Assembly: GCA_036924085.1 (NCBI GenBank)
Contig: JAVGWX010000025.1
Coordinates: forward strand, 26,279,488-26,343,487
DNA length: 64,000 bases
Reading direction: 5' to 3'
From: Ariolimax columbianus
Lineage: Eukaryota > Mollusca > Gastropoda > Stylommatophora > Arionidae
Below are positions 55,170 to 64,000 of this stretch, one piece after another. The position numbers and the translations under genes were made by a program. The notes beneath the pieces are model-generated. The model was not told the origin of the DNA, did no database searches, and worked only from the letters and a program-made list of their open reading frames with translations. The stretch's first letter is position 1. Each line of letters begins with the position of its first letter.

Positions 55170-55350
55170 TGAAAAACCCTAGGGGCACTGTTGGGGCCTT
55201 GACCAGCGCTTTCAGTAGAGTATATTTCACGAGACCCTAGGGACACTGTTGGAGCCTTGACCAGCACTTTCAGGATAGTACAGCACACGAGACCCTAAGG
55301 GCACTGTTAGCGCCTTGACCAGCACTTTCAGGAGAGCACAGCTCACGAAA
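55170..55350. repeat. 58-bp tandem repeat, 3 copies
   Basis: The unit starts ACCCTAGGGACACTGTTGGA and continues GCCTTGACCAGCACTTTCAG, each copy several percent diverged. Confidence 0.85.
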
Positions 55351-55544
55351 CAGCGAACTGTGGCATCCTAGGCAAGGACTATCTGGAAGTGTTTGCTAGG
55401 TAGGGACAATATTTTGCATCAAATCGATACGAGGACAGCGTGCAATGAGCACAAAACAAGTATGGGAATTGTCCGCAGATCAATATGTGCAGAGAACATT
55501 TAATGACATTTGAAGATGAAGACTATCAGATCACTCAACGAGAT

Positions 55545-56880
55545 AAGTTACTGTCTTCAGGTTACGTGTTCCTTGCTGTATAAGCTACTATCTCTAGGTT
55601 ACGTGTTGATTGATGTACAAGTTACTGTCTTCAGGTTACGTGTTCATTGCTGAATAAGCTACTATCTCTAGGTTACGTGTTGATTGATGTACAAGTTACT
55701 GTCTTCAGGTTACGTGTTCATTGCTGTATAAGCTACTATCTCTAGGTTACGTGTTGATTGATGTACAAGTTACTGTCTTCAGGTTACGTGTTCATTGCTG
55801 CATAAGCTACTATCTCTAGGTTACGTGTTGATTGATGTACAAGTTACTGTCTTCAGGTTACGTGTTCATTGCTGTATAAGCTACTATCTCTAGGTTACGT
55901 GTTGATTGATGTACAAGTTACTGTCTTCAGGTTACGTGTTCATTGCTGCATAAGCTACTATCTCTAGGTTACGTGTTGATTGATGTACAAGTTACTGTCT
56001 TCAGGTTACGTGTTTATTGCTGTATAAGCTACTATCTCTAGGTTACGTGTTGATTGATGTACAAGTTACTGTCTTCAGGTTACGTATTCATTGCTGTATA
56101 AGCTACTATCTCTAGGTTACGTGTTGATTGATGTACAAGTTACTGTCTTCAGGTTACGTGTTCATTGCTGTATAAGCTACTATCTCTAGGTTACGTGTTG
56201 ATTGATGTACAAGTTACTGTCTTCAGGTTACGTGTTCATTGCTGTATAAGCTACTATCTCTAGGTTACGTGTTGATTGATGTACAAGTTACTGTCTTCAG
56301 GTTACGTGTTCATTGCTGTATAAGCTACTATCTCTAGGTTACGTGTTGATTGATGTACAAGTTACTGTCTTCAGGTTACGTGTTCATTGCTGTATAAGCT
56401 ACTATCTCTAGGTTACGTGTTGATTGATGTACAAGTTACTGTCTTCAGGTTACGTGTTCATTGCTGTATAAGCTACTATCTCTAGGTTACGTGTTGATTG
56501 ATGTACAAGTTACTGTCTTCAGGTTACGTGTTCATTGCTGTATAAGCTACTATCTCTAGGTTACGTGTTGATTGATGTACAAGTTACTGTCTTCAGGTTA
56601 CGTGTTCATTGCTGTATAAGCTACTATCTCTAGGTTACGTGTTGATTGATGTACAAGTTACTGTCTTCAGGTTACGTGTACATTGCTGTATAAGCTACTA
56701 TCTCTAGGTTATGTGTTGATTGATGTACAAGTTACTGTCTTCAGGTTACGTGTTCATTGCTGTATAAGCTACTATCTCTAGGTTACGTGTTGATTGATGT
56801 ACAAGTTACTGTCTTCAGGTTACGTGTTCATTGCTGTATAAGCTACTATCTCTAGGTTACGTGTTGATTGATGTATACGT
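55545..56880. repeat. Dimeric (2 x 37 = 74 bp) higher-order satellite, 18 copies
   Basis: Monomer 1: AAGTTACTGTCTTCAGGTTA, CGTGTTCATTGCTGTAT. Monomer 2: AAGCTACTATCTCTAGGTTA, CGTGTTGATTGATGTAC. They alternate strictly 18 times with only single-base variants between dimers, whereas the two monomers differ at about 9 of 37 positions. Confidence 0.95.
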
Positions 56881-57315
56881 TACTGTGTCCAGGTTTCGTG
56901 TGGATTGATGTATAAGTTACTGTATCTAGGTTACGTGTGGATAAATGTATAAGTTACTGTGTCCAGGTCACGTGTGGATTAATGTATAAGTTACTGTGTC
57001 CAGGTTACGTGTGGGTTGATGTATAAGTTACGGTGTCCAGGTTACGTGAGGATTAATGTATAAGTTAATTTGTCCAGGTTACGTGTGGATTAATGTATAA
57101 GATACTGTGTCCAGGTCACGTGTGGGTTGATGTATAAATTACTGTGTCCAGGTTACGTGTGGATTAATGTATAAGTTACTGTGTCCAGGTCACGTGTGGG
57201 TTGATGTATAAGTTAATGTGTCCAGGTTACGTGTGGGTTGATGCATACGTTAATGTGTCCAGGTTACGTGTGGGTTGATGCAGAAGTTACTGTGTCCAGG
57301 TTACGTGTAGGTTCA
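56881..57315. repeat. 37-bp monomeric flank of the dimeric satellite, about 12 copies
   Basis: AAGTTACTGTGTCCAGGTTA, CGTGTGGATTGATGTAT in simple head-to-tail order with many differences between units. It continues directly from the dimeric block and is homologous to both monomers. Confidence 0.92.
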
Positions 57316-58752
57316 TGTAATGGGATGAGGTAAACCATTTGTATGTTATAAATCTGCGAGCCTTGCTCTAGAAATTCTCCATCGTGGCATCTGTTACGGA
57401 GTTGTCGAACACGTGTTAGAAAAATGTCGGTAATTGCGTCCTATTTCACCCCAAACAATAATAATATATATTTTAACCACTGGATTTAGGAAGTAGTGAC
57501 GTCATATAATAATCCTCTTTTTAACTCTGATGCCGTGAAACATCGCGCCTTTATTAGGACTGACAATAAACGTTATACAATTTAATTATCAAACAGTAAA
57601 TGACTTTGTCAACTTTGTTGACCCTACAACAATTTGCAGATACTCAATGCATCGAACATTCTTGGAAAACGGAAAAGGAATGAAAGTAACGCCATAATGT
57701 CGTACACCGAGATCTGCTTGACTCGTACATGTCTGAGTTCAGGTTCGGTCAACGCATCACTGTCAATGGTTTGGACGTTTTCACCGCCATTCTTGTAAAC
57801 AAAATTGTTCAATTATGGCCACCTCAATAATTACAATTATGGTGTTTGTTTTTCCAATTATTTCTGTATGCCTGCCAGAACATTTCCTTCTGCTACTTTT
57901 TAGGCTTATGCATTCTCCTAGAAGATTAGTCGTACAGCTGAATATAACCGTCTTTTCTACACATCTACATTTATCAAAGTTTTTACTTATTTATTTAAGA
58001 TAAAATTAGATCGACTTGTCCCCCCTTCTATCGAAATGCAATTTCTCCACTAGAGTTATCGCCTGTAAAATTCGTATATTGATACCCCTGGAAACTCTGT
58101 TTGGGGTGAAACAAGTCGCAAGTGCCAAACTGTTAAATAGTGAAAGGGTTAACAGGCGACATCGTCATGTAACCCAGCATTATACCATCTACGATCATGC
58201 CTCGAACATTGAGCTGTTGCTTTGTCAGTCCATGATGCGTATGTCTAGTATCGATCGAAAGTTAAACGGCTTATCAGTTTAACACGGGTTTTCCTGGACC
58301 ATCGTTGTGATGCGCATGAGCGAGCGCCTGACAAAGAACGACAACTGGCCTGACATTACTAGCGACCCGAGACATAGAACTAATCTGTTTCTCCCCCTGC
58401 CCTGCCTCCCCCGTCGCTTACACTAACACTTTCAAGAGCCCAGCATTGAATCCAAAACTGTTTGCGTTGTCTGTCTTAAAATCTTCTCTCGTCTCAAATA
58501 AAAATATGCTTTCTGCAAACGATCTGCATTGACACGTTTTTTTAAGCAGAATAAAAATGGTGCCTGCTGACGTCACAACAAAAACATTTGATACTGAATG
58601 ATTCAATGAGGTTTACCGTGTGTTCTTGGATAACTAAGACTATTATTTACTTTTATCAAGTAACTAACTGAGTTTGGAATCTGAGTCTGCATCGTTGTTC
58701 TTGACGTTCTGGTTAGATGGATGTACGCTAGAATCTCAACATAGATTTCCTA
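57316..58752. other. No recognised feature
   Basis: About 1.4 kb of non-repetitive, AT-rich sequence. The short frames at 57815-58282 do not resemble any family I know. It is the longest stretch of the window without repeats, so an unrecognised exon or UTR is possible. Confidence 0.4.
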
Positions 58753-59570
58753 GTGTGTGCTGTCAGACCTAGATGTCGTCAGACCTGGATGTCGTCAGAC
58801 CTGTCACAATGTGTGCTGTCAGACCTGAATGTCGTAGTCAGTCCTATCACAGTGTGTGCTGTCAGACCTGGATGTCGTCAGACCTGTCACAGTGTGTGCT
58901 GTCAGACATGGATGTTGTAGTCAGACCTGGATATCGTCAGACCTGTCACAGTGTGTGCTGTCAGACCTGGATGTCGTAGTCAGACCTATCACAGTGTGTG
59001 CTGTCAGACCTGGATGTCGTAGTCAGACCTATCACAGTGTGTGCTGTCAGATCTGGATGTCGAAGTCAGACCTGTCATAGTGTGTGCTGTTAGACCTGGA
59101 TGTCGTAGTCAGACCTATCACAGTGTGTTCTGTCAGACCTGGATGTCGTATTCAGACCTGGATGTCGTAGTCATACCTGTCATAGTGTGTGCTGTCAGAC
59201 CTGGATGTCGTAGTCAGACCTGGATGTCGTAGTCAGACCTGGATGTCGTAGTCAGACCTATCACAGTGTGTGCTGTCAGACCTGGATGTCGTAGTCAGAC
59301 CTATCGCAGTGTGTGCTGTCAGACCTGGATGTTGTAGTCAGACCTATCACAGTGTGTGCTGTCAGACCTGGATGTCGTAGTCAGACCTGGATGTTGTAGT
59401 CAGACCTATCACAGTGTGTGCTGTCAGACCTGGATGTCGTAGTCAGACCTGTCATAGTGTGTGCTGTCAGACCTGGATGTCGTCAGAACCATCAAAGTGT
59501 GTGCTGTCAGACCTGGATGTCGTAGTCAGACCCGGATGTCGTCAGACCCGGATGTCGTCAGACCTATCCC
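58753..59570. repeat. 37/43-bp AGACCTGGATGTCGTAGTC minisatellite, about 20 copies
   Basis: Units combine TGTGTGCTGTCAGACCTGGA, TGTCGTAGTCAGACCTATCA, CAG, with or without AGTC and sometimes with the AGACCTGGATGTCGT part doubled. Confidence 0.92.
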
Positions 59571-60004
59571 TGCACATAGCGTATGGAGATATGTAAACAC
59601 ATGGCGACATGAATCATCAACAAATCGTGGCCTTCTATTTGCTCGTCCATATCATGATAGTATCCTTGTTTGAGAGATCTGCTCACACGTCACCGCTAAT
59701 GGTCCAGCGTCTGTGTTCCGCGTATTCCGCGATCTTTTTCTCTGTTTATTGAAGACAAAAATGTACCACATTCTTCATAATGTAATTCGAAATCCTGTTC
59801 TTATCTCTGAAAAAATGTTTCGTGCTTTTCTAGTGGATAGAATAAATGTGAATTCGTTTCCATAAGATTAGGACACACTTTCAATCCACTGTTTTCTTAG
59901 ACTTTCTCGAGTCTAGAATGTACCGCCTGACTCGTTGGAGAATGGCCATCCAGTTAAAATAAGCACAACACAGGAAACTTGGTCTTAATTAACTTTATAA
60001 CATT
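59571..60004. other. No recognised feature
   Basis: Unassigned sequence between an array and a SINE. Confidence 0.4.
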
Positions 60005-60240
60005 TGGAGCCGCGTTAGCGCTCTGGATTCGCATCTGAGTGGTCGTGGGTTCATTTCCTAGTTGAGGCGGTAATATTTTTCAGAGTGCACCGGCACCCGG
60101 GTCGACCCAGCCTTAAATCTGTACCGGTTCAGTTCGGGAAGTAAAAGCAGCGAGGGAGAGGAGATGGCTACTGCCCTCATATAGCCGAGTCTTTGAAATG
60201 TGAGATCGCTAACACCTCACACTCCTACTTGACTTTACAT
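60005..60240 (+). mobile_element. tRNA-derived SINE, second family
   Basis: The head GGAGCCGCGTTAGCGCTCTG with GTGGGTTCATTTCCTAG has A- and B-box-like sequences at tRNA spacing. It is followed by a body containing GGGTCGACCCAGCCTTAAAT, GAGGGAGAGGAGATGGCTAC and GAGATCGCTAACACCTCACA. The body is unrelated to the SINE at 3421. The tail is unclear. Confidence 0.6.
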
Positions 60241-60374
60241 TGATTTGTAGATATCCTGCTTTTCGTGTTGTTTATGATCAATTTGGCATCTCAACGCTTC
60301 TGGTTATATTTTCAGTACGTTTTACACGACTATTGAAATGTTCATTAGGACTTGAATCTATAACACGGAACAAG

Positions 60375-60549
60375 TAGACGGCATGTAGCTGTGACGTAGT
60401 GAATAGACGGCATGTAGCTTTGACGTAGTGAATAGACGGCATGTAGCTGTGACGTAGTGAATAGACGGCATGTAGCCGTGACGTAGTGAATAGACGGCAT
60501 GTAGCCGTGACGTAGTGAATAGACGGCATGTAGCCGTGACGTAGTGACT
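60375..60549. repeat. 29-bp minisatellite, 6 copies
   Basis: The unit is TAGACGGCATGTAGCTGTGA, CGTAGTGAA, with AGCTG in the first units and AGCCG in the last three. Confidence 0.95.
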
Positions 60550-60740
60550 AGTAAGGGTTAATAACAATTAGCCAATCAACGGAAACGGGAATCAATGAAA
60601 ACAATTGGTTCTCATCAAATTGTCAAAAATAGAATACATGTCTAGATAAGTACAAACACACAGCAAGTTTACTGATACAACGGAGATTTTTTAAAACATG
60701 TGAAAACCCTCGAAGCAGAAGACAGACATGAGTCATAAAG

Positions 60741-62003
60741 TGACAGATTTAGTCTGCGCAGTCACATCTTGACTCCCAACGGACTTCCCACCGGGACCTG
60801 ACCACTCAGTCGGCGAGTACCACGACGGATGGCGGAGTAATAGCGACGCCGTTTTGCAAGTAGAGCCGACGATGAAAAAAGTATCGTGTTATAAAAAGCC
60901 TGGTGGGCATGGAGCATAGCCTTTTTCTTACAATACGCGATTGCGGAACACGAAGCATTAGACTGCACAATTTAAGAAGACTAAGAGACAGTTGCAGAGA
61001 GGATTTCACATGATTTAGAGAACAATTTGAAGGAAATACGAACCTTAACACGATTTGAAGGAGGGAGGAACTTTACGCAAATTAGAAGAAGATCCTCACC
61101 TTACACGAATTCGCAGAGAAGACGAACGTTACACCATCTGCAGCAGATAGGCTACGATACATGCAGAAACGTTACACCATCTGTAGCAGATACGTAACGA
61201 TACATCTGCAGAAATATTACACGATTTTTGAAGACTGAGTCATTGAAGAGAGACAGTTGAGCGCCGCACACTTAGAGGTCACTAGAACGAGCTATACGGC
61301 TTTTCCAGGTCTGACGCATTTACAAGAGGTTTCCAAGCCGCCGACACATTGAACGAGTTGACCACCTTACTTTGAACTGGACGTCACCTCATCTGAGCTT
61401 CAGTTCAATGTATTTCAGGTCTTCACCTGTGAGTACCATTTCATTTAGGCCGAGGTGTGACCAGCGCCAGCTACGTGGACGATCCTCCCAGCATGTGGCC
61501 ATAATCGCCCGCTGTGCGAGTGACCGTTGTCATCTGGAACGTGTGCTGACCGCGACACGCTATCACGTGGTCAGTCGGATCCTGTTCAACACACGTCAAT
61601 GCATACCTACGGCTGCTGATTCGGTTTTTCTTGACATCCATAACTCAATTCGTCAAGCGAAAGGACGAAGGAACAAGGTCAAGGGCGATCTACTTGGGTT
61701 GAGGTCGCAACACGAGGTACTAGCCGGCGCTGTTCCGGCCATAATTCGGACTTGCGGTATGCCACGGCAGGCCAAGCACGGGAAAGGTGACCGTTGACAA
61801 TAGTTTAGGTGTAGGAGTAGAGATTGTTAGGTTAGGTAATCACTGGATATGAGTGAGTGAGTTATGAATAGAAGAGTGCCAGTTTAGTAAGGAAAACTAA
61901 ATTTGTTTATCTAAGTTTATTGTGTTAGATCATTTTAGGTTAAGGTGTGTAGACGAAGTGCTGTCTTATTGAGCAAGACCTTGTCATCTCTGATACAATA
62001 AAA
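60741..62003 (+). mobile_element. LTR-like dispersed repeat, copy C
   Basis: Longest copy, about 1.26 kb. It opens GTGACAGATTTAGTCTG and shares ACCGGGACCTGACCACTCA-type and TTATAAAAAGCCTGGTGG blocks with copy B. The middle includes GTGGTCAGTCGGATC and a long segment homologous to copy B 38926-39160. The end shares CGCTGTTCCGGCC, GGGAAAGGTGACC and TTGAGCAAGACCTTGTC with copies A and B. The AATAAA signal is mutated. No coding frame of a retroviral type lies within, so it is at most a solo LTR. Confidence 0.6.
60890..60897 (+). promoter_or_regulatory. TATA box of LTR-like element, copy C
   Basis: TATAAAAA in TGTTATAAAAAGCCTGGTG, the counterpart of the conserved block at 39426-39433. Confidence 0.5.
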
Positions 62004-62699
62004 GCTCCGACAATATCACTGTTTACCTCATCCCAAAGCACGCACTCACAGCTCTCAAGAATGATCCACGATTTATCAAATACAATTAGACACCGTTGAG
62101 AATCCGTACTGAGAGAGTAAACAGAAAGGATACCTTCGTCATGACCAAGAAAATCCTCTTTGTGGACATTGGACATAATAAATATAAACTAACATGTTAT
62201 GGAAGAAAATATGAATACTTCAAAAGGAGATGGGAACACATACAAGAACAGACAATGGTAATTAACGAATTGCCTTATTCATCCTTCCAAACCGGGCGAG
62301 CGAGAAACACAGGAAGTGACCACAACAACAACAAACTGGCTAAGAAATTGTAAAAGGTAAAGAGGGGATCGGATAAGCCGCTAGCGGCCAAATGGGAACA
62401 ATGTATGGTGATTTGAAAATACATAAAAAAAATTAAATCAATAAACCGAAATGAACGGGACGGAAATAACGACGGGCAAACGGAGGGAAGAAAACGGATA
62501 TGCTCTAGGAAAAGGTATGGCGAGTATTGAAGACATGCATCTGAAGGTATCCCATGCGAGAAATCAGTTCATTTTTAGGCTTGGACCGATCGTTCGAGGA
62601 ACAGGAAACGTTGGCTGTGATCTGACATCAACTTCTATTGCCCAGGTAGCACTGACAAAATAGAAATGCAATTTTAGTGTATAATAAAAAAAGATATTA
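62004..62699. other. No recognised gene
   Basis: Contains small plus-strand open frames (62096-62353 and 62451-62663) rich in Lys/Arg/Asn with no family resemblance. They may be chance. Confidence 0.35.
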
Positions 62700-62910
62700 A
62701 ACATTCGAGCATGGAAGTGATAGTCAAATTAATTAAACCATTAGTTAAACCTACATTGGAGTATTGTGTACGGGTGTGGAGGGGGTCGTTATCATATGGA
62801 TTTCAGATTATAGTTAGAAGGAAAGACTAAGAAACACCGGCCTGCAGTGTCTAGACAAGAAAAGAATCTGAGGTGACCTAAAACAGATTTCTAAGATAAT
62901 GACTACCTGC
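62700..62910 (+). pseudogene. CR1/L2-type LINE RT thumb fragment
   Basis: Plus strand: KLIKPLVKPTLEYCVRVWRG then, in the next frame, ERLRNTGLQCLDKKRI*GDL and KQISKIMT. These match LYKSLVRPHLEYA..VW and ERL..LGL.SLE.RR.RGDLI of CR1/L2 RT. Stops and shifts are present, and the insert between the two boxes is shortened. Confidence 0.65.
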
Positions 62911-63054
62911 TCATGCTAACATTACACCTGACATTAAAGAATATAACAAGACCACATGATTTCAAGATCAGATATGACATTGTCAGGTTACACGACCCTT
63001 ATGTACCTGAAGCGTTCCAGTTGACGTTGTGGATAAATATTGTTCCACTACAGA

Positions 63055-63453
63055 GCAAAGAATCAGACAAGGAGGTAATGGATGCTGAAACAAAGAATCA
63101 GACAAGGAGGTAATGTATGCGCAAACAAAGACTCAGACAAGGAGGTAATGTATGCTCAAACAAAGAATCGGACAAGGAGGTAATGGTTCTCAAAGAAAGA
63201 ATCAGACAAGAAGGTAATGGATGCAAAAACAAAGAATAACACAAGGAGGTAATGAATGCTCAAACAAAGAATCAGACAAGGAGGTAATGAATGCTCAAAC
63301 AAAGAATCAGACAAGGAGGTAATGGATGCTCAAACAAAGAATCAGACAAGGAGGTAATGAATGCTCAAACAAAGAATCAGACAAGGAGGTAATGGATGCT
63401 CAAACAAAGAATCAGAAAAGGAGGCAATGGATGCTCAAACAAAGAATCAGACA
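63055..63453. repeat. 35-bp minisatellite, about 11 copies
   Basis: The unit is AAAGAATCAGACAAGGAGGT, AATGGATGCTCAAAC with GTATGC, GAATGC and short variants. It runs directly into LINE-A sequence at 63454. Confidence 0.95.
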
Positions 63454-64000
63454 GTCTGTCTGCCTCCTCGTTGCCTTGGATGTTGCAGTGTGATAAAACC
63501 CACTGCCCCACTACTCTTTTTGGTGCGGCCTGCTGGCATAGTTGACAGAGTACTGCTCTTAATTCATTAAGTTCAGTATTTTTCTGGCTTTTCAGTGCTG
63601 TGACTACGGCCAGTGCATCTGTATACAGGACTATATCGCTTTCATTCCTTTTACCTGTCACCATTTCTTCCACTGCCGCCCTCAGTGCCTCTGCCTCCGC
63701 TCTGAAATTGCTTGTGTATTTTCCAGTAGCGAGTGACAGTGTTATTTTTCTGCCATTTGGTAGGCTCAGGAATGCTCCTGCCCCTCCGTTCTGTGTTGTA
63801 TTTATTACGGAACCGTCGTTGTATACATGGGTCCAGTCCATGTGGGTAGTTTTCCGTAATGAAACTCAGAGTAGTATCTCTTCTTTCTTTTTCAGATTGG
63901 CAGTTTTTGTTTCTAATACCTGGTATATTTTCTACCATCTCTTGGAATATATGCTGCCTCCAGGTAGGTTTTCGTACAGTAGGGATCTACTTTGGTGTGG
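63454..64000 (-). mobile_element. LINE family A copy, truncated by array on one side and by window end
   Basis: Minus strand: KERRDTTLSFITENYP, WTHVYNDGSVINTTQNGGAG, FRAEAEALRAAVEEMVTGK, LYTDALAVVTALKSQKNTEL, QWVLSHCNIQGNEEADRL, then it breaks into the array. It has lost the element's own 3' end, unlike the other copies. A frameshift separates the part above 63841 from the RNase H frame. The element continues past base 64000. Confidence 0.8.

Noticed and set aside
57815..58282. Two small plus-strand frames in the least repetitive stretch
   Set aside because: Too short, with no recognised domain and no splice context that I can judge by eye. Left as unassigned rather than called.

Overview
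The window looks like repeat-dense, non-coding DNA from an invertebrate animal genome. A lophotrochozoan such as a mollusc is my guess, because tRNA-derived SINEs, mariner elements and several non-LTR retrotransposon (LINE) clades lie mixed with very abundant minisatellites. I recognise no host protein-coding gene, no intact tRNA gene and no prokaryotic feature. By adding up my own coordinates, tandem arrays (units 5 to 74 bp) cover roughly 27-28 kb, about 43% of the window. Almost all recognisable coding sequence is transposon-derived and broken.

Layout. 0-2.3 kb: end of an LTR-like element whose 3' part has expanded into about 81 copies of a 26-bp unit. 2.8-6.9 kb: minisatellites, a tRNA-derived SINE, a mariner remnant, and a mariner copy with both terminal inverted repeats. 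6.9-9.6 kb: a LINE 3' end, purine-rich and CTCACGCC-rich arrays, and a dispersed repeat (here called R). 9.6-11.8 kb: an old LINE reverse transcriptase split by a chimera of 18S/28S rRNA fragments joined to a LINE 3' end. 11.8-17 kb: an RT fragment running into a 2.5-kb purine-strand 15-bp array, then a pentanucleotide array and R. 17.5-25.7 kb: four arrays and a LINE RT whose CESWTVYAR segment has become a 1.76-kb array. 25-31 kb: LINE relics, microsatellites, three arrays. 31.1-34.8 kb: three LINE fragments containing three arrays whose units (36, 42, 33 bp) are whole numbers of RT codons. 35.9-39.6 kb: a 40-bp satellite with two subfamilies, an R1/jockey-like RT relic, and a second LTR-like copy. 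39.8-47.1 kb: CR1/L2 relic and two arrays of about 3 kb. 47.2-54.2 kb: a second mariner copy turned into a 41-bp array, old and young copies of LINE family A (the young one, 50337-53738, has a 15-bp target-site duplication), and R with its pentanucleotide tail. 54-64 kb: a dimeric higher-order satellite, other arrays, a second SINE, a third LTR-like copy, a CR1/L2 relic, and another LINE-A copy running off the end.

The main theme is that tandem arrays arise inside transposons. At least four arrays are flanked on both sides by the interrupted RT reading frame, and their unit translates to the RT motif expected at that point. One more array comes from a mariner transposase segment and two lie in LTR-like elements. 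The second theme is the rRNA-LINE chimera near 10-11 kb, which looks like template switching during target-primed reverse transcription. Family letters A-F for LINEs and the name R are my own labels, not database names.
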